Origin: Ruminococcus sp. AM36-2AA
GTDB taxonomy: Bacteria; Bacillota; Clostridia; Lachnospirales; Lachnospiraceae
Assembly (NCBI RefSeq): GCF_003461955.1
Contig: NZ_QTYB01000002.1
Location: 96,304-160,303, forward strand
Direction of reading: 5' to 3'
Length of the DNA stretch: 64,000 nt
Part shown: in pieces, positions 8,790 through 16,471 of the stretch
How the letters are laid out: every line of letters starts with the position of its first letter
Position numbering within the stretch: the first letter of the stretch is position 1
Translations under genes and position numbers: made by a program
Notes under the pieces: model-generated
Databases searched by the model: none
What the model saw: only the letters and a program-made list of their open reading frames with translations
Told to the model about the DNA's origin: nothing

Positions 8790-9085
8790 GCGTAATTGAA
8801 TTGCTGTGAAGTGAACAGTATCACCGGCACATATGCTGCCGGATACTGTGAGAGGGAATCGGGTAAAAAGCCTGAGCGGTTGCGGCCACTGTATACAGAA
8901 GAAGGGATTTCACATGCCATTGCAGAAACTCATGTGAGAAGGCGAAATCCCGATGTCAGAGAGATTCTGGAGAAAATTCTGATATATCATTCATGATCGG
9001 CTAAAAGATGAATGGTGTATCAGTTTTTATTTTGCGGAGTTTTTTCTGAGTCTGTAAGTCAGGAAACCTGCTTGACAGTATGTAA
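8790..9085 (+). promoter_or_regulatory. Cobalamin riboswitch with a large internal hairpin
   Basis: The core shows the conserved GGGAATCGGG segment followed by AGCGGTTGCGGCCACTGTA around 8875-8896. A near-exact B12 box (AAGTCAGGAAACCTGCTT) is at 9057-9074. Between them lies a GGGATTT/AAATCCC arm (8904-8950) and then a perfect 16-bp hairpin followed by T-rich sequence (8979-9028). The aptamer should bind adenosyl- or methylcobalamin and lower expression of the importer downstream. Limits are approximate. The expression platform, between the B12 box and the ATG at 9192, was not resolved by eye. Confidence 0.85.
8979..9028 (+). terminator. Perfect 16-bp hairpin with T tract inside the riboswitch
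   Basis: 8979-8994 pairs completely (two G-T) with 9008-9023, followed by TTTTTATTTT. It looks like an intrinsic terminator, but lies between the GCCACTG core and the B12 box. It may therefore be an enlarged peripheral stem or an early termination point. Confidence 0.55.
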
Positions 9086-9191
9086 GTGGGAGCTTCCGTA
9101 CAAAGTGTTCCGTGCAGATTTTATGAAGCCCCATCTTTTCGGTTACCCATAGGCAACAGGAGATAAAACAGGCGAAAAGAGAGGAAATGAA

Positions 9192-10286
9192 ATGAAAAAC
9201 AAGTATGTATCCACAAGAATCATGGCAATGGTAATGGCAGCGGCAATGACCGTATCAGCAACTCCGGCTGTTTATGCCGCAGAGAGAGCAGACTCCGAGA
9301 CCATCAAGGAAGACAACCAGCCGGCAGCAGAAGACAGTACAGAGTCTGCAGACACCGAAGATTCTTCCGCAGAGGCAACCAAGACAGAATATCCTCTGAC
9401 CATCACAACCTATGATTACGATGGAAACGAAATCGAAACCACTTATGAAAAAGCACCGGAAAAAGTCCTTGCTGTATATCAGGGAAGCATTGAGACTATG
9501 CTCGCACTTGGTCTGGAAGACCACCTGGTAGCTACCGCAGGTCTTGATAATGAAGTTCCGGAAGATCTCAAAGAAGCATTCTCAAAAACAAATTATCTTG
9601 ACGAATTTACCCCATCCCTTGAAACTGTAACAATGCTGGAGCCGGACATGATCTTATCCTGGAGCTCTCTTTTCTCTGATAAGAATCTGGGAAATGTAAC
9701 AGACTGGATCGACAAAGGCTGCAACACCTACTACAACACCAATACTCGTCCGGACGGCGACAGAACACTGGAAAATGAATTCACAGATATCTTAAATATC
9801 GGAAAGATCTTCGATGTACAGGACAAAGCACAGGCTATCGTTGATGATGCAAAAGCAGTGATCGACAAAACTCTTACTGCAACTGCAGATGTAAAAGACA
9901 AACCAAGCGTAATGGTATTGGAGCCTCTTGGAGATGACATCACAAACTATGGCGTAAAGAGCCTTGGCGGAGATATGGTAACACAGTTAGGCGCAACTCT
10001 TGCAAACCCGGATGCTTCCACCGTTGGAAAAGAGGATATCATCGCAGCCAACCCTGACGTGATCTTTGTGGTTTACATGCCATATGCAGGAGATGATCCG
10101 GAAACTGTTAAGAACAGCCAGCTTGCAGTGATCCAGGATGATGAGTCCCTGAAGAGCCTTGACGCAGTAAAGAACGGACGTGTTTACCCGATCATGCTCA
10201 GTGAGATGTATGCAAGTGCAACACGTACCCAGGACGGAATCGAAACTTTTGCAAAGGGATTATATCCGGACGTAAATCTTGACTGA
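9192..10286 (+). CDS. Cobalamin-type ABC transporter substrate-binding protein (BtuF-like)
   Basis: A 364-residue extracellular binding protein of the iron/B12 class (Peripla_BP_2, PF01497). A Sec signal peptide ends near VYAAE. An acidic Ser/Thr/Glu linker (residues about 32-66) follows, then the two-lobed domain, with YPLTITTYDYDGNEIE, APEKVLAVYQGSIETMLALG and VKNGRVYPIM. No lipobox cysteine is seen, unlike most Gram-positive binding proteins. It is the first gene of the riboswitch operon, followed after 14 bp by the permease. Cobalamin (or a precursor) as cargo is inferred from the riboswitch; an iron-siderophore cargo is less likely. Confidence 0.88.
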   Translation: MKNKYVSTRIMAMVMAAAMTVSATPAVYAAERADSETIKEDNQPAAEDSTESADTEDSSAEATKTEYPLTITTYDYDGNEIETTYEKAPEKVLAVYQGSIETMLALGLEDHLVATAGLDNEVPEDLKEAFSKTNYLDEFTPSLETVTMLEPDMILSWSSLFSDKNLGNVTDWIDKGCNTYYNTNTRPDGDRTLENEFTDILNIGKIFDVQDKAQAIVDDAKAVIDKTLTATADVKDKPSVMVLEPLGDDITNYGVKSLGGDMVTQLGATLANPDASTVGKEDIIAANPDVIFVVYMPYAGDDPETVKNSQLAVIQDDESLKSLDAVKNGRVYPIMLSEMYASATRTQDGIETFAKGLYPDVNLD

Positions 10287-10300
10287 TCGGAGAAAATGCA

Positions 10301-11386
10301 GTGAAAGAAACAGCTTCACAGAGAAAAAAAGATAAGGTGCTCAGAACATCCATGTATGTGGCAGTTCTCATCGGACTTGCAGGATTCCTTATTTTTTCCA
10401 TACTTGCAGCCATCACTTTTGGAAATGCGGATCTGTCACTGAAGGATGTATACAGCGTTATCGCTTATAAATTGTTTCATATAAAAAGTCTGTCCGCCTA
10501 TGCGGAAGGCGCAGTTCATGATGTTGTGTGGCTGATCCGGCTGCCTAGAGTCCTTCTGGCTCTGGCAGTTGGAATGGCTCTTTCCGTGTGCGGCGTGGTG
10601 ATGCAGGCTATCGTGCAGAACCCGCTGGCAGACCCGTATGTGCTGGGTATCTCATCTGGTGCATCTCTGGGTGCCACACTGGCCATCATGCTTGGAATCG
10701 GAAGCTTTCTTGGTGGAAACTCTGTGGGAATCACAGCTTTCATTGGCGCGATGATCACTTCTTTTGCGGTGATCGCCATTGCAAACATGGGTGGAAAGGC
10801 AACTTCCGCAAAACTGATCCTTGCGGGAATGGCGGTCAGCGCAGTCTGTTCTGCTTTTTCCAATTTTGTCATTTATATTACCAATGACAAAAATGCGGCA
10901 ACAGAAGTTATGAAGTGGAGCATGGGAAGTCTTGCCGGAGCAAGCTGGACCAGAGTGGGTGTAATGCTTCCGGTCACGCTGGTGTGCGTGGCTGTTTTCT
11001 GGACGCAGTACCGGAACCTGAATCTGATGCTTCTGGGAGATGACGTATCCATTACCCTTGGAACAGATCTGCACAGACTGCGGACTTTTTATCTGATCGT
11101 TGCTTCTGTTATGATCGGATTTGCCGTGTACTGTGCCGGTGTAATCGGATTTGTGGGACTGGTGATCCCTCATGTGGTCCGGATCCTTTTTGGAACAGAT
11201 CACAGAAAACTGCTCCCCTTAAGTGCGCTTCTTGGTGCATCGTTTCTGATCTGGTGCGATGTGGCATGTCGTGTGATCCTTAAAAATTCCGAGATGCCCA
11301 TCGGTGTGCTGGTATCCATTATCGGTGCTCCCTGCTTTATTTATCTGCTTGTGCGGAAATCCTATGGATTCGGAGGTGCCCGGTAA
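10301..11386 (+). CDS. FecCD-family ABC transporter permease (BtuC-like)
   Basis: A 361-residue inner membrane permease of the FecCD/BtuC type with about ten hydrophobic segments. Family motifs are RLPRVLLALAVG near residue 75, QAIVQNPLADPYVLGISSGASLGA, and the C-terminal GVIGFVGLVIPHVVRILFG that contacts the ATPase. It starts with GTG at 10301 behind CGGAGA; the nearby ATG at 10296 is out of frame and stops at once. The gene overlaps the ATPase start by one base (TAATG), so the two are translationally coupled. Confidence 0.93.
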   Translation: MKETASQRKKDKVLRTSMYVAVLIGLAGFLIFSILAAITFGNADLSLKDVYSVIAYKLFHIKSLSAYAEGAVHDVVWLIRLPRVLLALAVGMALSVCGVVMQAIVQNPLADPYVLGISSGASLGATLAIMLGIGSFLGGNSVGITAFIGAMITSFAVIAIANMGGKATSAKLILAGMAVSAVCSAFSNFVIYITNDKNAATEVMKWSMGSLAGASWTRVGVMLPVTLVCVAVFWTQYRNLNLMLLGDDVSITLGTDLHRLRTFYLIVASVMIGFAVYCAGVIGFVGLVIPHVVRILFGTDHRKLLPLSALLGASFLIWCDVACRVILKNSEMPIGVLVSIIGAPCFIYLLVRKSYGFGGAR

Positions 11387-12141
11387 TGAAGATCACCACA
11401 GAAAATATTCAGGTTGGCTTTCACGCCAGACAGATCCTGAAGGGAATCTCCATGGAATCCCAGGATAAGGAACTGGTAGGAATCATCGGACCAAACGGAA
11501 GCGGAAAATCCACTTTGCTGAAATGCATTTACCGTATTCTGAAACCAGACGCAGGAGCCGTGTATCTGGACGGCGAGGAGCTTCATTCCATGAGTGTTCG
11601 AAGCTCTGCGAAAAAAATGGCCGTGGTGGCACAGCACAATTATTATAATTTTGATTTTACGGTCCGCGAGGTGGTTCTTATGGGGCGTGCGCCTCATAAA
11701 AAGACTCTGGAACGGGACAATGCAAAAGATTACCAGATCGTGGATGAAGCGCTGAAAACCGTACAGATGGAGGCGTTTGCAGACCGTACCTTTTCCACTC
11801 TTTCCGGAGGAGAGCAGCAGAGGGTGATCCTGGCAAGAGCACTTGCCCAGCAGACCTCTGCACTGATTCTGGATGAGCCTACCAATCATCTGGACATTAC
11901 CCACCAGATCATGCTGATGGAGCTGGTGAAAAAACTTAATGTAACCGTGATCTCCGCTATTCACGATCTGAATATTGCAGCAGCATACTGTGATAAGATC
12001 TATGTACTGAAGGACGGAGTTCTGGAAGGTTACGGAACGCCGGAAGAAGTCCTGACCCCGGAGCTGATCCGCAGGATCTATAAAGTAGAAGCGGAGATCG
12101 TTTACGACAGCCGCGGAAAGATGCATATTTTGTTTTTATGA
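11386..12141 (+). CDS. Cobalamin/iron-type ABC transporter ATP-binding protein (BtuD-like)
   Basis: A 251-residue ATPase that powers the importer on the cytoplasmic side. It has Walker A GPNGSGKST near residue 34, a Q-loop (VVAQHNYYNF), the ABC signature LSGGEQQR, Walker B ALILDEPTNHLD, and the switch His in ISAIHDLN. Its start overlaps the permease stop, so the stoichiometry is probably fixed by coupled translation. Cargo is inferred from the upstream cobalamin riboswitch. Confidence 0.94.
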   Translation: MKITTENIQVGFHARQILKGISMESQDKELVGIIGPNGSGKSTLLKCIYRILKPDAGAVYLDGEELHSMSVRSSAKKMAVVAQHNYYNFDFTVREVVLMGRAPHKKTLERDNAKDYQIVDEALKTVQMEAFADRTFSTLSGGEQQRVILARALAQQTSALILDEPTNHLDITHQIMLMELVKKLNVTVISAIHDLNIAAAYCDKIYVLKDGVLEGYGTPEEVLTPELIRRIYKVEAEIVYDSRGKMHILFL

Positions 12142-12177
12142 TTCTGGCTGTGAGGCGGGATGCATAGAGGGAAAAAG

Positions 12178-12531
12178 ATGAAAAAGATCGGGATTTTGAC
12201 ATGCCTTAATTCCAATGATGTGTGTACCAGGGCAGGATGTCTGTCTGCATTTCGGGAAAGAAGAGATTTTTTTTCCGGCTATCCGGAAGATACGATTCTG
12301 GCAGCTGTGATGACATGCAACGGATGCAAAGACACCAATGCAAAAGAACCTGCTGAAGATGAGGGGATTTTGGAAAAGGCAGATCGGCTGGTCAGTGAAA
12401 AGATCAGCGTCATCCATGTCGGGGTATGCCGTCTGAATGAGGAAAAAAAGGAATGTCCGCGGATAACACAGATCTGCGGTCTGATAGAAGAACGCGGGAT
12501 CAAAGTGATCCGAGGAACCCATAAAGAATAA
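12178..12531 (+). CDS. CGGC-domain protein, last gene of the cobalamin operon
   Basis: A 117-residue Cys-rich cytoplasmic protein of the CGGC domain family (PF08821). Cysteines occur in LTCLNS, DVCTRAGC, MTCNGCKD, GVCRL and ECPRITQIC, a pattern that suggests metal or cofactor binding. The start is ATG 12178 with GAGGG 6 nt upstream; an in-frame ATG at 12160 has no site. It follows the ATPase gene by 36 bp with no terminator, and a strong terminator comes right after it, so it should be under the cobalamin riboswitch. Its function is unknown; a role in handling corrinoid or cobalt is an inference from position. Confidence 0.8.
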   Translation: MKKIGILTCLNSNDVCTRAGCLSAFRERRDFFSGYPEDTILAAVMTCNGCKDTNAKEPAEDEGILEKADRLVSEKISVIHVGVCRLNEEKKECPRITQICGLIEERGIKVIRGTHKE

Positions 12532-12539
12532 GAGAAAAC

Positions 12540-12582
12540 CGCCGTATCTTTCCGGAAATGCCGGAAATACGGCGATTTTTTT
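12540..12582 (+). terminator. Terminator of the cobalamin operon
   Basis: A stem of about 14 bp with a 2-nt bulge (CGCCGTAT...TTCCGG against CCGGAAATACGGCG), then a run of seven T. Confidence 0.9.
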
Positions 12583-12635
12583 ACAGAATGTTTCTGCGAA
12601 AATTTGTGTAAGTTCTGGTAAAACCAGACATATGG

Positions 12636-12644
12636 TGGTATAAT
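12636..12644 (+). promoter_or_regulatory. Extended -10 promoter of the small acidic membrane protein
   Basis: TGGTATAAT forms a TGN-extended perfect -10. No convincing -35 is seen. The leader of about 100 nt contains a GCAGCG/CGCTGC hairpin (12670-12692). Confidence 0.5.
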
Positions 12645-12750
12645 AAGAACATTAAAAAAAGGCTCGGGTGCAGCGACCTCAAAAAACGCTGCGCTGCAGA
12701 TTTACTGACAGAAAGTACAGCCGAACAGAAAGAAAGGATGGTGCAGTGTT

Positions 12751-12981
12751 ATGAATTTAAATACAACAAAGCTTGAAGAACTGCTTGCGACACTGAAGAA
12801 AAAAGAAGAAGAGAAAGATAAGAATACAGTCCTTTGGGTACTGGCGATCATCGGTGCGGTTGCAGCTGTTGCAGGAATCGCATTTGCAGTATACCGTTTC
12901 TTCGCTCCGGATTATCTGGAGGATTTCGAAGAAGATTTTGATGATGACTTCGATGATTATTTTGAGGACGAGGAAGAGTAA
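12751..12981 (+). CDS. Small single-pass membrane protein with acidic tail
   Basis: A 76-residue protein of unknown family. Residues 1-28 are a Lys/Glu-rich helix (LATLKKKEEEKDK). About 29-49 are one transmembrane segment (VLWVLAIIGAVAAVAGIAFAV). The C-terminus (DYLEDFEEDFDDDFDDYFED) is almost wholly Asp, Glu, Phe and Tyr. Similar small proteins are common in Lachnospiraceae, but no function is known. The ribosome site is weak (GAAAGGA, 12 nt upstream). It has its own promoter and terminator. Confidence 0.72.
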   Translation: MNLNTTKLEELLATLKKKEEEKDKNTVLWVLAIIGAVAAVAGIAFAVYRFFAPDYLEDFEEDFDDDFDDYFEDEEE

Positions 12982-13060
12982 GATCTTTCACCGGAACAGC
13001 TGTTTTGAACAGATCAGAATGGTTGTCTGCAGTGTATGAATATGAGAAGCGGATGATTGA

Positions 13061-13091
13061 AGCCCCGGCGCGATACCGGGGCTTGATTTTT
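13061..13091 (+). terminator. Terminator after the small acidic membrane protein
   Basis: AGCCCCGG (13061-13068) pairs with CCGGGGCT (13076-13083), followed by TGATTTTTG. Confidence 0.88.
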
Positions 13092-13095
13092 GAAT

Positions 13096-13166
13096 GCAGG
13101 CAGTGAAGCGATTGTGTTTGCGAGCAGACCGTAAAGCAAACTTGGAATATTCGATTTACTGCCTGC
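13096..13166 (+). other. Nested inverted repeat in the rlmD leader
   Basis: GCAGGCAGT (13096-13104) pairs perfectly with ACTGCCTGC (13158-13166). Inside, GTTTGC (13116-13121) pairs with GCAAAC (13136-13141). It ends 26 bp before the rlmD start. It could be a leader RNA structure or a small palindromic repeat. Confidence 0.5.
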
Positions 13167-13191
13167 TGCTTATAAGACAGAAAGAGGATTT

Positions 13192-14766
13192 ATGAAAAAA
13201 GGTGAAATTTACGAAGGTGTTATAGAAAAAGTGGAATTTCCAAACAAAGGCTTTGTATGGGTGGATGACCAGAAAGTCATTGTAAAGAACGGAATTCCGG
13301 GACAGAAAGTACGTTTTATGATCAACAAGAAGCGTTCCGGACGGGCGGAGGGACGCCTCTTAGAAGTTCTGGAGAAATCTCCGCTGGAGACAAGAGAACC
13401 GGCCTGTCAGGAATTCCCGGCCTGTGGCGGCTGTATGTACCAGACCATGAGTTATGAGGCGCAGAAAGAGATGAAGGAGCGCCAGGTAAGGGAACTTCTG
13501 GATGGGGCAGTCAGAGAAAGTATGGATAAGATCGGGAAGAACAGTGATGAGACAGAAGAAACTGAGGATACAGACAAGTTGTATCACTGGGATGGGATCT
13601 ACGGAAGTCCTATCGAGTTTGGATACCGCAACAAGATGGAGTTTTCCTTTGGCGATGAGTATAAGGATGGTCCGCTGTCCCTTGGACTTCATAAGAAGGG
13701 CAGCACTTACGATATCTTGAATACAGATGACTGTAAGCTGGTGCATCCGGATATGACGAAAATCCTTGCCTGTGTGCGGGAGTTTTTCCTGGAACGAAAT
13801 GCCAGTTTTTATAAGAAGCTTCAGCATGTGGGATATCTCCGTCACCTTCTTCTTCGAAGAGGCGTCACAAGCGGCGAGATCCTGGTCCATGTGGTAACTA
13901 CCACCCAGGAAGAGTATGATCTGGAACCACTGAAAGAACAGCTCCTTGCACTTCCCCTGGAAGGTAAGATCGTGGGGATCATGCACATTTTAAATGATTC
14001 TCTGTCCGATGTGGTACAGAGTGATGAGACGAAGATCCTTTATGGAAAGGATTATTTCTACGAAGAACTTCTTGGGCTGAAGTTTAAGATCAGCACGTTT
14101 TCCTTCTTCCAGCCAAACTCCCTGGCGGCGGAGATCCTGTATTCAAAAGTCCGTGAATATGTGGGGGATACCAGAGATAAAGTAGTGTTTGACCTTTACA
14201 GCGGCACCGGCACCATAGCCCAGCTTGCGGCATCTGTTGCCAGTGAGGTGATCGGCGTGGAGATCGTGGAAGACGCGGTAAAAGCCGCCAGAGAAAACGC
14301 TGCACTTAACGGCATTGATAACTGCCGTTTTATTGCCGGAGACGTGCTGAAGGTTCTGGACGAGGTGCCGGAGAAACCGGATATGATCATCCTTGATCCG
14401 CCCAGAGATGGCGTTCACCCCAAAGCCCTTCCAAAGATCCTGGCTTACGGCGTAGACCAGATCGTATACATTTCCTGCAAGGTTACAAGTCTTGTAAGAG
14501 ACCTCCCGGCATTTTATGAGGCAGGATATGAGATGACCCACGCCTGTGCAGTGGATCAGTTCTGCCAGGGCGTTCATGTGGAGACGATTGTTCTTTTGTC
14601 CCAACATCGACCCAAGAGTACTTGTCTCGATGAACGCGGCAGTCGGCAAATCGAGATGCAAGCATCTCGGCTTGCCTCGTTGCTCGCGCAAAAACCAGAT
14701 GACACGATAGAGAGCGACTTAGATGAGCTGGATGCAACCAGTGCTGAGTTGAAAGCTCGTGATTAG
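13192..14766 (+). CDS. 23S rRNA (uracil(1939)-C(5))-methyltransferase RlmD/RlmCD family
   Basis: A 524-residue SAM-dependent RNA m5U methyltransferase. It has an N-terminal TRAM domain (about 1-60), an iron-sulfur cysteine cluster CQEFPACGGC plus a later DDC, then the methyltransferase fold with FDLYSGTGTIAQLA, ILDPPRDGVHPKAL and the catalytic cysteine in YISCKVTSL. The target base is inferred; Firmicute paralogues modify U747 and/or U1939. The normal family end is near VETIVLLS. About 50 further residues, Asp/Glu/Ser-rich, follow and include an inverted repeat in the DNA (14652-14669). That tail may be acquired sequence. Confidence 0.92.
   Translation: MKKGEIYEGVIEKVEFPNKGFVWVDDQKVIVKNGIPGQKVRFMINKKRSGRAEGRLLEVLEKSPLETREPACQEFPACGGCMYQTMSYEAQKEMKERQVRELLDGAVRESMDKIGKNSDETEETEDTDKLYHWDGIYGSPIEFGYRNKMEFSFGDEYKDGPLSLGLHKKGSTYDILNTDDCKLVHPDMTKILACVREFFLERNASFYKKLQHVGYLRHLLLRRGVTSGEILVHVVTTTQEEYDLEPLKEQLLALPLEGKIVGIMHILNDSLSDVVQSDETKILYGKDYFYEELLGLKFKISTFSFFQPNSLAAEILYSKVREYVGDTRDKVVFDLYSGTGTIAQLAASVASEVIGVEIVEDAVKAARENAALNGIDNCRFIAGDVLKVLDEVPEKPDMIILDPPRDGVHPKALPKILAYGVDQIVYISCKVTSLVRDLPAFYEAGYEMTHACAVDQFCQGVHVETIVLLSQHRPKSTCLDERGSRQIEMQASRLASLLAQKPDDTIESDLDELDATSAELKARD
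14652..14669. repeat. Perfect 8-bp inverted repeat inside the rlmD C-terminal tail
   Basis: CGAGATGC-AA-GCATCTCG, extended outward by GGCAA (14645-14649) and TTGCC (14672-14676) with two mismatches. It lies in the extra C-terminal coding segment. Confidence 0.6.
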
Positions 14767-14848
14767 AGGGAATGTGTCAGATTGGTAAATGGTATTCGTA
14801 ATATGGCAGAAGAGATTGTGTTAAAAGAATTGGTGTTCTAAAGCGTGG

Positions 14849-14872
14849 AAAGCTCCTTCGGGAGCTTTTTGC
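14849..14872 (+). terminator. Terminator after rlmD
   Basis: AAAGCTCC-TTCG-GGAGCTTT with a stable TTCG tetraloop, then TT. Confidence 0.85.
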
Positions 14873-14917
14873 TGTTTATAAGATAAATTCTGTCGGAGAT
14901 TTATTATAAAACATTGC

Positions 14918-14946
14918 TTTACAAGAAGAATAAAAAAGCATATAAT
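14918..14946 (+). promoter_or_regulatory. Promoter of the ROK regulator gene
   Basis: TTTACA (14918-14923) and TATAAT (14941-14946) are 17 bp apart. Transcription would start near 14953, so the upstream TTG at 14914 cannot be the translation start. Confidence 0.7.
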
Positions 14947-14982
14947 TCTTTTATAATATATTTAATAAAAGAGGGTAAGAAA

Positions 14983-16086
14983 ACGGAAAATAAAGATAAA
15001 AAAAATATAACAAGAAAAAGAATAATTAATTATGTGCTGAACAATCATGTTACATCCAAGGCGGGAATCGCAAAAGATTTAAATTTGAGTATGCCGACTG
15101 TGTTAGCAAATGTGAATGACTTGTTAGAAAAAATGGTGTTGGAAGAAACTGGGGAATATGCTTCGACCGGTGGAAGAAAGGCAAAAAGTATAGGGATTAA
15201 TAAGTCATACTGTCATGCAATGGGAATTTTGATTACAGCGAATCATATAGAAATGGTATTAGTAAATCTTGGAGATGAGATTATAAAAAAAGATCGCATC
15301 CGTTTAAAATTTACGGCAGAATTATCCTATTGTACAGAAGTGGCACAAAAGGTCAAAACTTTTCTTGAAGGCGAATTAGCGAAGGATACGCTACTTGGGA
15401 TTGGAGTGGCGATTCCGGGAATTATTGATCAGAAAGAACGGATCGTTTTAAAATCCCATGCTTTAGGTATAGAGAATTATAGTCTGCGCTTTTTAGAGCA
15501 GGCTTTGGAAATTCCAGTATATTTTGAAAACGATGCTAATGCTGCAATGCTTGCAGAAAAAAAGCAAAAGTATCCAAATGCGATATATCTGTCTTTGAAC
15601 CACACCTTAGGAGGCGCATTCTGCATAGATGGAAAGCTGTTTCGAGGGCAGAACCAGAAAGCAGGTGAGTTTGGTCACATGATACTCGTTCCCGGTGGAA
15701 GAAAGTGTTATTGTGGTAAATCAGGATGTGCAGATGCATATTGTGCTGCAAGTGTACTGACACAAGATAACAGGCAGTCACTGGATGCATTTATGGAAAA
15801 AATTGAAAGTGGTGATGAAAAAATTTTGCAGACATGGAATGAGTATCTGGATCATCTTGCTGTTTTGATATCAAATCTGCGGATGGCATATGATATGGAT
15901 ATCATACTAGGAGGTGATGTGGGAGGTGTATTGTCAGATTATATGATACCACTGGGAGAAAAAGTGATGGCATATAATGGCTTTGAGCATGATGTTTCAT
16001 ACTTAAAAAATTGTTCGTATAAGAAAGAAGCGTCGGCTGTTGGAGCTGCGAAATACTTTTTTACAAAACATATGGCAGAATTGTAA
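14983..16086 (+). CDS. ROK family transcriptional regulator with apparent ACG start
   Basis: A 367-residue sugar-responsive repressor of the XylR/NagC type. The N-terminal winged helix (TRKRIINYVLNNHVTSKAG and LSMPTVLANVNDLLEK) binds DNA. The rest is a ROK kinase-like fold with GIGVAIPGIID, ENDANAAML, GGAFCIDGKL and the zinc-binding CYCGKSGCADAYC. There is no ATG, GTG or TTG between the promoter and the HTH. GAGGG at 14971-14975 has ideal 7-nt spacing to ACG at 14983, which gives a family-like start (TENKDKKNITRKR). The start may be non-standard or mutated; the first standard codon is a GTG inside helix 1. It probably controls the dehydrogenase operon downstream. Confidence 0.85.
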   Translation, partial: TENKDKKNITRKRIINYVLNNHVTSKAGIAKDLNLSMPTVLANVNDLLEKMVLEETGEYASTGGRKAKSIGINKSYCHAMGILITANHIEMVLVNLGDEIIKKDRIRLKFTAELSYCTEVAQKVKTFLEGELAKDTLLGIGVAIPGIIDQKERIVLKSHALGIENYSLRFLEQALEIPVYFENDANAAMLAEKKQKYPNAIYLSLNHTLGGAFCIDGKLFRGQNQKAGEFGHMILVPGGRKCYCGKSGCADAYCAASVLTQDNRQSLDAFMEKIESGDEKILQTWNEYLDHLAVLISNLRMAYDMDIILGGDVGGVLSDYMIPLGEKVMAYNGFEHDVSYLKNCSYKKEASAVGAAKYFFTKHMAEL

Positions 16087-16271
16087 ATTTTTTGAACGCA
16101 GATAAGCAGTACACCGCATCTGGTGCGCAGGGCATCAAGCGTTGGGTAAGGGGATGTTCACTCTGTTGGAGTTAAAAGCTCCCACTGACAGGTTGCAAAG
16201 TGAATGCAGATGTCCGCTTTATATGTGTGAAAAACGAGAAGTTGTGTAAAATTAGAAAAAGATATTATAGT
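16087..16271. other. Unexplained spacer with short inverted repeats
   Basis: TTCACT (16157-16162) is complementary to AGTGAA (16199-16204), with GGAG and CTCC paired inside. No open frame of note is present. It may be a remnant of a structured or mobile element, but no family could be recognised. Confidence 0.3.
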
Positions 16272-16318
16272 AAAAAACGGAAAGAAAACAGTAACTACGG
16301 TTTCCTTTCCGTTTTTTT
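16272..16318 (+). terminator. Terminator after the ROK gene
   Basis: AAAAAACGGAAAG (16272-16284) pairs with CTTTCCGTTTTTT (16305-16317); the long T tract forms part of the stem and tail. Confidence 0.8.
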
Positions 16319-16332
16319 CGTGTTGATTGTGA

Positions 16333-16355
16333 AAAATACACAAAAAATGTATTTT
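16333..16355. promoter_or_regulatory. Inverted repeat, possible ROK operator
   Basis: AAAATACA-N7-TGTATTTT is a perfect 8-bp inverted repeat, about 35 bp upstream of the -35 at 16391. AT-rich palindromes of this kind are used by ROK repressors; assignment to the neighbouring regulator is inferred. Confidence 0.35.
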
Positions 16356-16390
16356 AAAATTATGAAATATATAAAATTATGAAAAACATA

Positions 16391-16419
16391 TTGACAAATC
16401 GTGTTTACAGGATAATAAT
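16391..16419 (+). promoter_or_regulatory. Promoter of the dehydrogenase operon
   Basis: Consensus TTGACA (16391-16396) with AATAAT at 16414-16419, 17 bp apart. Downstream, AATAAAACAAT occurs twice (about 16431 and 16456) as a direct repeat that could also be a regulator site. Confidence 0.55.
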
Positions 16420-16471
16420 GTAATTACTTTAATAAAACAATTTATAAAAGATCAAATAAAACAATATAAAT

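Noticed and set aside
8955..8975. TGTCAGAGAGATTCTGG as the B12 box
   Set aside because: It matches the box poorly, while 9057-9074 matches nearly every position.
8796..8996. 66-codon frame in the region before the BtuF-like gene
   Set aside because: It lies wholly in the cobalamin riboswitch and only reflects its sequence.
9030..9190. A second, tandem cobalamin riboswitch
   Set aside because: There is only one GCCACTG core; the B12 box at 9057 is better read as the 3' part of the same aptamer.
16157..16204. End of an IS200/IS605-type element
   Set aside because: Some CTCCCAC-like sequence and inverted repeats are present, but no transposase fragment or clear matching end was found.
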